A stretch of 64,000 nucleotides of DNA from CAZKCI01 sp964551475 (lineage in GTDB: Bacteria > Auribacterota > Erginobacteria > Erginobacterales > CAZKCI01): positions 62,001 to 126,000 of the forward strand of contig CAZKCI010000046.1 of assembly GCA_964551475.1 (NCBI GenBank), in the 5' to 3' direction. Below, piece by piece: positions 8,783 through 17,204 of the stretch (position 1 is its first letter; every line of letters starts with the position of its first letter). The notes under the pieces were generated by a model. It made no database searches. It saw only the letters and a list, made by a program, of their open reading frames with translations, and was not told the DNA's origin. The translations under genes and the position numbers were made by a program.

Positions 8783-9913
8783 TACCTCCCCCATGACCCT
8801 TTCCGGCTCTAGCTCCTGGAGGCAGCGCAGATCGTAATCGCACCGGAACTTCGTCCCCGGCAGCCAGCAGGGGGCGCAGTCGAAAGGCCGCCTCGCCACC
8901 GCATGCTTCTCCCGGTCCAGCGGACCGGTCACCGCATCGTGGGTCGGCCCGAAAATGACCACGCTTCTCGTCCCCGTCGCCTGGGCGATATGGGAAGGAG
9001 CCGTGTCGTTGCCGACCAGAAGACAGAGGCGGCGGATCAGCGCGGCGAGAAGGCCGAGGGAAGCGGGGGCCAGTCGCGGCGGGGGGCGCTTCATCCGGGA
9101 GGCGATCGCCCCGAGAAGATCTTCTTCGGCGGGAGAACCGAGGAGAACGATGCGGAAGCCCTCGCCGGAGAGCAGATCGCCGAGGCGGGCGAAGGATTCG
9201 ACCGGCCAGCGTTTGCGGGGGGAGGCCGCCCCCGGATGGATCCCCGCCCATCCCCTTCCCTTCTCTCCGCCGAGAGACCGGAGGATGGCTTCGGCCTCCC
9301 TCTCCTCTTCCTCCGATGTGAAGATATCCATCTTTTCCCCCGCGCCCTGTATGCCCAGGGACCCCAGGAGCGAGACACACCTTTCGATCTCGTGCCGACG
9401 GGGAGCAAGAGGGAAAAGATGGGTGAAACAGAAACCCCCGCCCCGCTCTCCGCAGCCCAGGCGGAGGGGAGCGCCGGTCGACCGGGAGAGAAGAGCTTCC
9501 CGGGGATCGGCCCGAAAGGCGACCACACAGTCGTACCGTTCCCTTCTCAGTGTTCGGATCAGAGAGAAGATCTCGGACGCTCGCGCCGGTTTCCCCCGCG
9601 TGGTTGTCCAGGGAGCGTTGAAGACGACGATCCGGTCGGCATGAGGATTACCGCGCAGGACCGCCGCCGTCTCCCCCTTGGCCAGAACGTCGATCCGGGC
9701 CGCGGGGAATGACCGGCGCAGAGCGCGGATCGCGGGCGTGGTCATCAGCATGTCGCCGATGTGGTCGAGGCGCAGAAGCAGAAACTTATGGAGACGGGCG
9801 GGATCGATGCGCCCGGAGGGGCGCGCCGGGGAAAAAAGCGAGCCGGCGGCGTCGAGGACGCCGGCCGCCTTTCGCTTCCAGTCTTCAGTGAAGATGTATC
9901 GCGCGGGGGTCAT
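8729..9913 (-). CDS. GT9 family glycosyltransferase (heptosyltransferase-like)
   Basis: 394 residues with ATG at 9913. Family 9 features: FLLLRLDHIGDMLMTTPAIR near residue 48, then WAGIHPGAASPRKRWP at mid-protein and LVGNDTAPSHIAQATGT, the GNDTAP-type donor-binding motif of ADP-heptose transferases. GT9 enzymes add heptose (or related sugars) to the lipopolysaccharide core, which would fit an outer-membrane organism. The final 17 residues are encoded by the junction word repeat and have no family counterpart. The substrate may differ from heptose. Confidence 0.9.
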   Translation of the reverse strand: MTPARYIFTEDWKRKAAGVLDAAGSLFSPARPSGRIDPARLHKFLLLRLDHIGDMLMTTPAIRALRRSFPAARIDVLAKGETAAVLRGNPHADRIVVFNAPWTTTRGKPARASEIFSLIRTLRRERYDCVVAFRADPREALLSRSTGAPLRLGCGERGGGFCFTHLFPLAPRRHEIERCVSLLGSLGIQGAGEKMDIFTSEEEEREAEAILRSLGGEKGRGWAGIHPGAASPRKRWPVESFARLGDLLSGEGFRIVLLGSPAEEDLLGAIASRMKRPPPRLAPASLGLLAALIRRLCLLVGNDTAPSHIAQATGTRSVVIFGPTHDAVTGPLDREKHAVARRPFDCAPCWLPGTKFRCDYDLRCLQELEPERVMGEVKKVTNGYERLLTVTNGY

Positions 9914-9985
9914 GGGGATTTGAGATTTGAGATTTCAGATTTGAAATATGAGATCTGAGGTTTCAGATCTGCGATCCGGGATTTC
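9914..9985. repeat. GAGATTTGAGATTTCAGATC word-repeat tract
   Basis: Seven or so degenerate 9-10 bp units (GATTTGAGATTTGAGATTTC, then ATGAGATCTGAGG) fill the gap between the GT9 gene and the deacetylase gene. The same word family recurs at 25207, 38698 and 47270. Confidence 0.85.
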
Positions 9986-9987
9986 GT

Positions 9988-10686
9988 TCACATAACCCTG
10001 CGCAACGGCCAGTAGAAGGGCGAGAGCTTCGCCCGCAGGCGAAACAGGCCGTCGGAGCGGGAGATCAGCACCCGGCGGAGGCTGTAACGGCCCTCGTTGC
10101 GGGAGATCACCGAAAAGGCCGCCTGATAGCCGGAGGAAACCACCGCCTCCTTCACCCTCTCGTTCCACGCCCCATGCGGGTAGGAGAAATACCGGACCGG
10201 CCGTCCGAGCCTTTCTTCGAGAACGGCCTTGGAAAGCGAGGCCTCCCGGGACGCCTCCTCCGGCGCAAGCGCGGACAGGTCGCGGTGGCTCATCCCGTGG
10301 GAGCCGAATTCGATCAGCGGGTCGCGGGCCATCTCGGCCGCCTCTTCCCAGGAGAGGCCGGGATATCGTCCGCGGGAGGTCTCCCAGTCCCTTCCCACCT
10401 GACCCACCGAGAGAAATACCGTGGCCGGCGTCCCCGTCTCCCGGAGGATCGGCCAGGCCCAGCGGAAGGTGTCCCGGTAGCCGTCGTCGAAGGTGACGGC
10501 GAGAGAGCGCGGCGCGGCGGGCGAAGCCAGAGCGCGGTCGAGAGAGGAGAGGGAGAACCGCCGCTTCAGATGAAGCAGCTGGGAGCGGAAGATCTCCGGA
10601 GGCAGGTTGAGCCGGGCGAAAGAGGCATACTCCTCGTCCGGAGAGACGGAGTGGTAGAGAAGAATGGGAGGAACAGAGACGCTCAT
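9988..10686 (-). CDS. Polysaccharide deacetylase (CE4 / NodB fold)
   Basis: About 232 residues starting MSVSVPPILLYHSVS. The ATG at 10701 is an alternative; no clear ribosome site distinguishes them. NodB-homology motifs are complete: TFDDGY (motif 1, catalytic Asp and metal Asp), SHGMSHRDLS (motif 2, H-x3-H metal ligands) and YPHGAWNE (motif 3). These enzymes remove N-acetyl groups from GlcNAc-containing glycans with a divalent metal. No signal peptide is visible, so it may act on lipid-linked precursors in the cytoplasm or be exported by another route. It follows the GT4 gene at 10712. Confidence 0.92.
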   Translation of the reverse strand: MSVSVPPILLYHSVSPDEEYASFARLNLPPEIFRSQLLHLKRRFSLSSLDRALASPAAPRSLAVTFDDGYRDTFRWAWPILRETGTPATVFLSVGQVGRDWETSRGRYPGLSWEEAAEMARDPLIEFGSHGMSHRDLSALAPEEASREASLSKAVLEERLGRPVRYFSYPHGAWNERVKEAVVSSGYQAAFSVISRNEGRYSLRRVLISRSDGLFRLRAKLSPFYWPLRRVM

Positions 10687-10702
10687 CGTTCGGCCAGCCA
10701 TG

Positions 10703-10780
10703 ATTCGCAATCTACGATCCAAGATCCGCGATCTTCGGTTCCGAATTGCTCATCTCGGATTGCGGATTGCGGATTTTAGG
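10703..10780. repeat. GGATTGCGGATTGCGGATTT word-repeat tract
   Basis: Words of the GATCC/GATTGCG type (TACGATCCAAGATCCGCG; CGGATTGCGGATTGCGG) occupy the junction and encode the last about 20 residues of the upstream GT4 protein (EDQSPKIRNPQSEMSNSE and on). Confidence 0.85.
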
Positions 10781-11935
10781 CGACTGATCCTCGATCAGCA
10801 TCCGATACACTTCCACCTGCCTCCGGGCGATCGACTCCCAGGTGTATCCCTTCTCCACCCGGATCTTCGCTCTCTGGACCAGGTTCTCCCTCACCGCGGG
10901 CTCCTGGAGCAGGAGTTTGATCGCCGCCCCGAGAGAGCCGCAGTCCCCCTCCGGGCAGATCATGCCCGAGCGCCCGATCACCCGGGCGATTTCGCCGGAG
11001 GTGGATCCGATCACCGGGACCGCGCAGGCCATCGCCTCGATGAGAATCCGTCCGAACTGCTCCTTCAGTCCCGGCAGCGTGATCGAGGGCATGGCCAAGG
11101 CGTCCATCGCGGACAGGTAGAGGGGGAGTTCCGGGTAGGGGACGGTGGGGATGATCCGGGCATCCGGGAGAAGACCCGTCCTTTCCAGGGCGGAGACCAT
11201 CTCGGATTTGATTTCTCCCTTCCCGATCAAGAGGAGGTTGATCCTCCCCTTCAGTGGGGCACAGGCGGCGATCAGTTCGAGAACGCCCTTCTGGCGGTCG
11301 AACTTCCCCGCGAAGCCGACGGTGAACTTGAATAGGCCGAGCTTCTCCCGCAGGGCGGAGGCGTCGTGCCGATAGAAAAGCCGCGGATTGACGCCCAGAG
11401 GCAGGACGAGCGCCGGACGGGAAAATCCCTTGCGCTCGATCACCCGCCGGGCCTCCTCGTTGACGGGGAAGGCATAGTCCGCGCGCCGATAGACGTAGCC
11501 CTCGAAGAGGGAAAAGGGCGGGGGATAGCGCTTCTCGATATTCTGGGCGGTGAAGAAGATGACCCGGGGGCGGGGGCGCAGGCGCCGGGAGAGGAAGACG
11601 GCCTGGGCGGCGGCGGCGGAGAAGGGTTCCTCCCAGATCTCGACGATGTCCGGCCCGACCTCCCGAAAAATCCGCCCCAGGCCTCGGTAGAGATGGCAGA
11701 CATTGCGCAGGCGTAGACTCCTCAAGCCCCAGGTCAAGGGCTGGCGGGCGATGATCCGGTAGGTCGGATCGCTCTCCTTCTCCAGTTGCACCCAGCGGTT
11801 GAACTGCATCCAGCGCCGGGGGACGACCAGGGTGAGATCGATATCCGGATGGCGGGCGACCTCGACACAGCGGTCCTGATAACCGCCGACCACCGCCGAG
11901 TGAGATATCGATAGAACCTTGATCCGTGTACTCAT
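10712..11935 (-). CDS. GT4-family glycosyltransferase
   Basis: About 407 residues from MSTRIKVLSISHS (ATG at 11935); an in-frame extension to 12007 lacks family similarity and lies in the palindrome region. GT4 signatures: VGFAGKFDRQKGVLELIAAC and the E-x7-E motif KEQFGRILIEAMACAVP, followed by the usual SGEIARVIGRSGMICPEGD. The C-terminal tail after EVYRMLIEDQ is encoded by the junction word repeat, so it is probably not functional sequence. Role: one sugar-transfer step in the locus. Confidence 0.92.
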   Translation of the reverse strand: MSTRIKVLSISHSAVVGGYQDRCVEVARHPDIDLTLVVPRRWMQFNRWVQLEKESDPTYRIIARQPLTWGLRSLRLRNVCHLYRGLGRIFREVGPDIVEIWEEPFSAAAAQAVFLSRRLRPRPRVIFFTAQNIEKRYPPPFSLFEGYVYRRADYAFPVNEEARRVIERKGFSRPALVLPLGVNPRLFYRHDASALREKLGLFKFTVGFAGKFDRQKGVLELIAACAPLKGRINLLLIGKGEIKSEMVSALERTGLLPDARIIPTVPYPELPLYLSAMDALAMPSITLPGLKEQFGRILIEAMACAVPVIGSTSGEIARVIGRSGMICPEGDCGSLGAAIKLLLQEPAVRENLVQRAKIRVEKGYTWESIARRQVEVYRMLIEDQSPKIRNPQSEMSNSEPKIADLGS

Positions 11936-12006
11936 AGTTATTCCTGCGGAAGGTCTTCCCCAGGCCCATGCCTCATACCCAGCCGAAGCATGGCTCGGCA
12001 CTTTCA

Positions 12007-12084
12007 ACAGACGATTGAATAGGATTGCAGAGGATAAATATGACCGGGCCGGCCCATCCTATTCAATCCTATTCAATCGTCTGT
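12007..12084. repeat. Perfect 21-bp inverted repeat (ATTGAATAGGAT words)
   Basis: The left arm 12007-12027 (ACAGACGATTGAATAGGATT, plus one G) and right arm 12064-12084 are perfect reverse complements, and the right side repeats the word ATTCAATCCT twice. The stem directly follows, and overlaps, the stop codon of the minus-strand gene at 12073, so it may serve as a transcript-end hairpin. There is no long T-run on the exit side. Confidence 0.85.
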
Positions 12085-13236
12085 AAAATTTTTCAGCCGG
12101 ACGGCCGATGCGATGATGCGTTCTATCTCCTCCACCCTCTTCGCCCAGGTGCTTTCCCGGGCGAAACGCCGCCGCGCCGCTTTCTTTTCCGGGGTGTCGC
12201 CGGCGATCGACTCTTCCAGTCTCCGGATAAAATCTTCCGCGGAAGAGGCGAAGCCAACGAGTTCCCGCAAATGCCGGATTTCCGGGAGGGGCGTGGAAAC
12301 CACCGGGAGGCCGGCGGCGAGATACTCATACGTTTTGACCGGGTGCACGGTCTCGGTCTCGGGACACACACGGTAGGGGATGATCCCCGCGGAGAAGGAC
12401 TGCAGGTGATTCGGCAGCTCCCGGGGCGGGCGCGGACCGAGATAGTAGATGTTGGGCGCCAACGGGCAGACGCCGATTCGCTTCTCCCCGACCAGGACAA
12501 ACGACCAGCCGGGACGGAGACGCGCCAGATTCCCCAAGAGACCGGCGTCGAGCGCCGGACCAATGGTCCCGGAAAAACCGATAACTGGACGAGGGAGGGA
12601 GGCGATCTCGTCGGGCGGTGGCGGGACCGGTGCGGAATGAAACCATTCCTCGGATACCCCGTGGGGAAGGTAGTGAAAGCGCCCATCGCCGGACCCGTGG
12701 CGCTCCCTGACCAGGCGGGAGGGAGTGAAGATGAGGTCGGCCTGGTCGCGGACAGAGGCGATGAGCGCGCGGTACACCCGCCCCCGGCGGCTCGCCTCCT
12801 CCTCCCCGCCGGAGTGGATCCAGTCAAAAATGACCATCCTCCTTCCCAGCCCAGGCGGAATCGCTCCGAAGTAGGGGTCGGAAACCCAGATCAGCGGGCG
12901 AGGCATCTTCAGCGCGGCCAGGGCCCGGCCGACCCCGCGGTACATGAGCCGGAGGTTGGCCCGCTGGATCCCGAGGAAGCGGCGGGCGAAAGGCAGGGCC
13001 GGGGGGGCGGTGTAGATACGGAGGTTCTCCCCTTCCGCCCGAATCCCCCGCTCCCAGTTCCTCCAGTGGGCGACGGTACCCCCCCCCCTCCGCCCCAGGT
13101 GCGCCGGGGAAAGCCCCATCTCCACGAAGAGCACGGGGTGGCGGCGGGCGAACCCCTCCGCCAGGTGCTGATGCCGCTGGCGGGCGAAATCCCACCGGAT
13201 GCCGGACAGAAATAGGATAGGATCAGCGAGTTTCAT
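12073..13236 (-). CDS. GT-B glycosyltransferase (TuaH-like)
   Basis: About 387 residues from MKLADPILFLSGIRWDF (ATG 13236). The N-terminal signature W-x3-RQRHQHLAEGFARRHPVLF is characteristic of glycosyltransferases of the teichuronic-acid TuaH type, which start by recognising 'RPQHLA'-like segments. The C-terminal domain has GFSGTIGPALDAGLLGN, YLGPRPPRELPNHL and a degenerate GT4 region (VKTYEYLAAGLPVVSTPLPE). It is the first minus-strand gene after a divergent intergenic region, so it probably has its own promoter. The stop codon lies inside the adjoining palindrome. Confidence 0.87.
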   Translation of the reverse strand: MKLADPILFLSGIRWDFARQRHQHLAEGFARRHPVLFVEMGLSPAHLGRRGGGTVAHWRNWERGIRAEGENLRIYTAPPALPFARRFLGIQRANLRLMYRGVGRALAALKMPRPLIWVSDPYFGAIPPGLGRRMVIFDWIHSGGEEEASRRGRVYRALIASVRDQADLIFTPSRLVRERHGSGDGRFHYLPHGVSEEWFHSAPVPPPPDEIASLPRPVIGFSGTIGPALDAGLLGNLARLRPGWSFVLVGEKRIGVCPLAPNIYYLGPRPPRELPNHLQSFSAGIIPYRVCPETETVHPVKTYEYLAAGLPVVSTPLPEIRHLRELVGFASSAEDFIRRLEESIAGDTPEKKAARRRFARESTWAKRVEEIERIIASAVRLKNFTDD

Positions 13237-13297
13237 GGCTAAAGCTCTACGCGCTATGGCGACCAAGCGAAACAAGAGGCGGTCAGGTATGGCATCT

Positions 13298-13378
13298 GCC
13301 CAGGTTCAACGGTTCAATGGTTCAACGGTTGGAAAAACATATAAAGAACCGTGAACCTCTGAACCGTGAACCCGATAA
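13298..13378. repeat. GGTTCAACGGTTCAATGG / GAACCGTGAACC inverted word repeats
   Basis: In the 227-bp divergent gap, three forward words (GGTTCAACGGTTCAATGG...) are followed by inverse words (AAGAACCGTGAACCTCTGAA). Forward and inverse halves can pair. The rest of the gap (13379-13463) shows nothing clearly recognisable as a promoter. Confidence 0.8.
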
Positions 13379-13463
13379 CCCGAGCAGTCATGAGATGTGT
13401 GGATATGATTGTATACGATTCCCGGCGGCGTGGTATTCTATAACTCAATCCTTTCCTCCTACG

Positions 13464-16175
13464 ATGCAAGCTCGACGGAACATCTTCGCGGGGATCTTTC
13501 TGACCAGCCTGGCGACCCTGCTCCTGCAGGTCTGCCTCACCCGTCTCTTCTCCGCCGCGTTCGCCTACCATTTCGCCTTCATGATCATTTCGCTGGCTCT
13601 CTTCGGCGTCGGCTTGAGCGGCATCGCTATCTACCTCTTCCCCGGATATTTCTCGGCGGAGCGCGCCCCCGCCCGGATGGGCGCGGCGGCCTGGCTTTTC
13701 GCCGTGAGCGCCTTCATCGCCCTGATGCTCCTCTTGAACTTTCCGTTCGCGCCCGGCCTCTCCCGCTTCGGGTTCCTGGTGGTGGCCGTCCTCTACCTCC
13801 TGAACTCGCTGCCCTTTTTCTTCTCCGGGCTTTCTCTGGGACTGGCTTTCTCCCACCTGACCCGGGAGATCAGCACGCTCTACTTTTGCGACCTGACCGG
13901 GGCCGGGATCGGCTGCATCCTCGCCATCCCCTTGTTGAACCTGCTCGGGGCGCCGACCGCGGTCCTTCTGGTCAGCGTCCTGGCGGCGGCGGCCGCCGCC
14001 GCCTTTGTCTTCCGGTATGAGGAACCGCGGCCGAGGGAGGCGACCCGGAGGACCGTCCGGAGGCGGTTGGGCGCGGCCGTTTTCGCCTGCGTCTTAGCCG
14101 GGCTGTTCCTCTGGCTCGGCCGCCCCGCGATCTTCGCCTTTTTCCGGACCGTTTACGGCTTCCTGCCCCACGCGCGCCCCTTCGCCGACCACCTCCCCCG
14201 CATCCTGCCTCTCTACTCCCAGATCGTCTCCTGGCTGATAACCGTGCTCGCCGTGGCGGCGGCGGCGGGGGGGCTCGGCCTGGGCATCTCCTTCCTCCGC
14301 CCGGGCCGAAACGGAAGCGGGACCTTCCTCAATTCACTGTTCAGCCCCGCCCTGACCACGACGGCCGTCTTCGCCCTCCTGACAATCCTCAACGCCCGCT
14401 CCCAGGCCCTCGATCTGCGCTTCGCCAACGGCCGCCTCCTCGAGGGGATTCTTCACCGGGAATGGAATGAGCTTTCGTACGTGATCGTCCACGCCGGCAA
14501 CACCCGGGTGGAGAAGGACAAGCGCCAGATCGCCGCCTGGGGGATGAGCCCCGCCTACGCGGGCCCGGTCCCGGACCAGTACGGCCTGCGCATCGACGCC
14601 TACGCCGGGACTCCGATCACCCGCTTCCAGGGAGACCCGGCCGGGATCGACTTCGTTAACTACGATATCCCCGCGCTCGTCTATCGCGTCCGCACCCCCG
14701 GCCGCGTTCTGATCATCGGGTCCGGCGGCGGGATCGACATCCTGGCGGCGCTCTCATCCGGATGCGGGGACATCACCTGCGCGGAGATCAACCCGGCGGT
14801 GGTGAGGGCAATGCGCGGCCCCTTCCGCGAGTTCTCCGGGAACCTCTATCTGCTCCCCCAGGTGACGGTGGCGGTGGCGGAGGGACGCAGCTTCATCCAG
14901 CGCACGAAACGGATCTACGATGTGATCCAGCTCTCCATGGTCGATTCCCTGGCCGCGGCCTCCTCGGGGGCCTACGCCTTGTCGGAGAACAACCTGTATA
15001 CCGTGGAGGCGTTCCGCGATTTCCTGGGCCGCCTGGAAAGCGCGGGGATCCTGAGCGTTTCCCGCTGGGACCTCCAGGCTCTGCGGACGGTTTCGCTCGC
15101 CCTGGAGGCGCTGGAGAAGCTGGGAGCCGGAGAACCGGGGAAACACCTGATGGTCTTTAGAAGCGGAAGGATCGCCACTCTGCTCTGCAAGCGAACGCCC
15201 TTTTCCCCGGCTGAAATCGAACGGATGGAGGAGGTCGCCCGCTCCCGCCGGTTCGAAATCCTCTACACGCCCCGCTCCCCGCTCGATCCCGACTTCTCTT
15301 CCTTGATCGCGGCCCGCGACCGGGCCGATTATTTCCGGCGATATCCCAACGACATTTCGCCTTCGACCGACGATCGGCCCTTCTTCTTTCAGACCATGCG
15401 CCTGCGCGACTTTCTCAAGATCTTCGACTCCTCCTCCCGCAGCCTGATCGGCATGCAGTCCATCGTCGTGCTGGTCAGCGTTCTGATCACGGCCACGGTT
15501 CTGGCGGCGATCTTCCTCTTCGGCCCGCTTCTCCTCTTTCGCCGGGAGGTCCTGACCCGGCCGCCCCGGCTTCGCCTGGGGGCCCTGCTTTACTTCTTCG
15601 GCATCGGGTTGGCCTTCATGATGCTGGAAGTCCCGCTGATCCAAATGTTCGTGCTCTTTCTCGGCCACCCCGTCTATGCCATGTCGGTGGTCCTCTTCTG
15701 CCTCCTGGTCTCCTGCGGCCTGGGCAGTTTTCTCACCCGTTTCTTCTCCCCCGCGAGACTCCCCCGTGCCGTGGGACTGGCCCTGGCGGGGATAATCATC
15801 TGGTCGTTGGCCGGGCTATTCGCCCTGAATCCGCTCTTCCACCGCTTCCTGGCCGCTCCCCTGATCTGGCGGATCGCTCTTTCCCTTGCCTATATCGCCC
15901 CGCTCGGCGCGGTCATGGGGATGATTCTCCCGCTGGGGATGAAGATCCTGGACCGCTCCTGGCACGCCGCCGTTCCCTGGTTCTGGGGGGTCAACGGCGC
16001 GGCCTCGGTGATGGGGTCGGTCTGGGCTCTGGCGGTCAGCATCTCCCTCGGCTTCCGCCTGACCGTCGTGGCGGGGCTCGGATTTTACCTTCTGGCCGGC
16101 GCCGCGTTGTGGTCGGCCTTGCGCAGGGATGTTCCCCGCCCCCCCCGGCGGCCAACCGGCCGCAACCAAAGGTAG
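13464..16175 (+). CDS. Polytopic membrane protein with central spermidine-synthase-like SAM domain
   Basis: About 903 residues from MQARRNIFAGIFLTSLATLL (ATG 13464); the open frame extends 49 codons upstream but through repeat sequence. An N-terminal block of about eight membrane segments is followed by a SAM-binding fold (RVLIIGSGGGIDILAALSSG, then ITCAEINPAVV, and YDVIQLSMVDSLAA). A second hydrophobic block of about six segments starts near residue 665. This is the architecture of 'fused MFS/spermidine synthase' proteins. Whether polyamines are made is uncertain. It is the only plus-strand gene in the glycan locus and converges on the gene at 16281. Confidence 0.85.
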   Translation: MQARRNIFAGIFLTSLATLLLQVCLTRLFSAAFAYHFAFMIISLALFGVGLSGIAIYLFPGYFSAERAPARMGAAAWLFAVSAFIALMLLLNFPFAPGLSRFGFLVVAVLYLLNSLPFFFSGLSLGLAFSHLTREISTLYFCDLTGAGIGCILAIPLLNLLGAPTAVLLVSVLAAAAAAAFVFRYEEPRPREATRRTVRRRLGAAVFACVLAGLFLWLGRPAIFAFFRTVYGFLPHARPFADHLPRILPLYSQIVSWLITVLAVAAAAGGLGLGISFLRPGRNGSGTFLNSLFSPALTTTAVFALLTILNARSQALDLRFANGRLLEGILHREWNELSYVIVHAGNTRVEKDKRQIAAWGMSPAYAGPVPDQYGLRIDAYAGTPITRFQGDPAGIDFVNYDIPALVYRVRTPGRVLIIGSGGGIDILAALSSGCGDITCAEINPAVVRAMRGPFREFSGNLYLLPQVTVAVAEGRSFIQRTKRIYDVIQLSMVDSLAAASSGAYALSENNLYTVEAFRDFLGRLESAGILSVSRWDLQALRTVSLALEALEKLGAGEPGKHLMVFRSGRIATLLCKRTPFSPAEIERMEEVARSRRFEILYTPRSPLDPDFSSLIAARDRADYFRRYPNDISPSTDDRPFFFQTMRLRDFLKIFDSSSRSLIGMQSIVVLVSVLITATVLAAIFLFGPLLLFRREVLTRPPRLRLGALLYFFGIGLAFMMLEVPLIQMFVLFLGHPVYAMSVVLFCLLVSCGLGSFLTRFFSPARLPRAVGLALAGIIIWSLAGLFALNPLFHRFLAAPLIWRIALSLAYIAPLGAVMGMILPLGMKILDRSWHAAVPWFWGVNGAASVMGSVWALAVSISLGFRLTVVAGLGFYLLAGAALWSALRRDVPRPPRRPTGRNQR

Positions 16176-16179
16176 ATGG

Positions 16180-16304
16180 GGGTAGGGTTAAGAAGTGGGT
16201 TTGGTTCATGGGTCAGGTTAATGGTGCTGGCCGGTCAGCGCGCCGCGCCCTTAACCTTACCTCTACACCAGACTCACTTCTTAACCCTGACCCATCAACC
16301 GCGG
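16180..16304. repeat. GGGTTAAGAAGTGGG inverted word repeats between convergent genes
   Basis: GGTAGGGTTAAGAAGTGGG (16190 on) is answered by CACTTCTTAACCCTGACCC (16277 on) with a GC-rich palindromic middle. The position, between the 3' ends of a plus and a minus gene and overlapping the end of the latter, would suit a bidirectional transcript-end structure. Confidence 0.75.
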
Positions 16305-17204
16305 GTCCGCTCTCCCCTTCCGGGCCACCACGACGATTTCCTCGTCGACGCCGAGGGGGAGACAGCGGAACAGGCGGCGCAGGACGGCCTTCGCCGCCCG
16401 GCGGACTCGGCTCGGAGAGAAGGCGGAGAAAGCCGATTCCTCCGTGACCGCCTCGATCACCGTCATCCCCGCGGACTCCACCATCGCTTTCAGGGTGGCG
16501 GGGGAGAAATGATAGAGGTGCTGGAGGGGGTGGTCGCGGCGAATCATCCCCTCCCCCCGGAAACGGCAGAGCAGGCGGGCGGCGGCGGCGGCCAGGGCTC
16601 TCGCGTTGGGGACCTTGATCAGGATGATCCCTTCCTCCCGGAGAAGGACGGCGGCGGCCAGAAGGGCCGAGCGCGGATCGGGCAGGTGCTCGAGAACGTC
16701 CCAAAAAGTGACCAGATCGAAGGAGCCGGCGGGGGCCGCCCGGGGCCCCATCCCCGCCTCCTCGATGCTCATTCCCCGCCCGCGGGCATACGCGGCCGCG
16801 GCCGCGCCGGGCTCCCGCCCCCGCCCCTGAAACCCGTATTCCTTCACCGCCAGATCCAGGAACACCCCCGTCCCGCAGCCGACATCGAGCAGGCGGCGGC
16901 CGGGCGACAGCGCCCGCAGGCGCATGAGCCAGCGTCGGAAGTAAGGCGCCCGTTTCGCCCGGGCCAGGCGGTCCTCCTCTTCCGGGTCGGGCGGCCCGGC
17001 GGGCGGCGGGAGAACCGGTCGCGGGTTGACATAGCATAAGCCGCACCGGGCGCAGCGGACGACGGTGAAGATGCTCCCCAGGTAGCTCTCCTGGAAGAAG
17101 GGCGCGGAATGCGCCGATCCGCAGAGGTTGCAGGAGACCGTCTGGAGGGAGACGCTGGCAACCGGGACCGGCGGAGAGGCCGGTGACGGGGGAACGGGGC
17201 TCAT
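16281..17204 (-). CDS. Class I SAM methyltransferase with N-terminal zinc-ribbon-like region
   Basis: 307 residues. Near residues 25-55 four cysteines in two pairs (CNLCG and CARCG, followed by LCYVNPRP) form the zinc-ribbon-like start common to Methyltransf_23-type enzymes acting on sugars. The SAM core follows with LLDVGCGTGVFLDLA, FDLVTFWDVLEHLPDP and IILIKVPNAR. The start ATG overlaps the stop of the GT4 gene before it by 4 bp (17201-17204), indicating translational coupling. Likely methylates a nucleotide-linked or lipid-linked sugar. Confidence 0.88.
   Translation of the reverse strand: MSPVPPSPASPPVPVASVSLQTVSCNLCGSAHSAPFFQESYLGSIFTVVRCARCGLCYVNPRPVLPPPAGPPDPEEEDRLARAKRAPYFRRWLMRLRALSPGRRLLDVGCGTGVFLDLAVKEYGFQGRGREPGAAAAAYARGRGMSIEEAGMGPRAAPAGSFDLVTFWDVLEHLPDPRSALLAAAVLLREEGIILIKVPNARALAAAAARLLCRFRGEGMIRRDHPLQHLYHFSPATLKAMVESAGMTVIEAVTEESAFSAFSPSRVRRAAKAVLRRLFRCLPLGVDEEIVVVARKGRADPRLMGQG

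Noticed and set aside
8729..9913. Assigning the GT9 gene as waaF or waaC
   Set aside because: Motifs show family 9 only; the two LPS core enzymes cannot be separated here, and other lipid A or core genes are not in the window.
10776..11969. 397-codon frame overlapping the GT4 gene at 10712
   Set aside because: Gly/Arg/Pro-rich shadow in a different frame; the GT4 frame carries all family motifs.
13464..16175. Annotating the membrane protein as a true spermidine synthase (speE)
   Set aside because: It has the fold's SAM motif, but family members with this double membrane architecture have no established polyamine role, and no decarboxylase gene is nearby.
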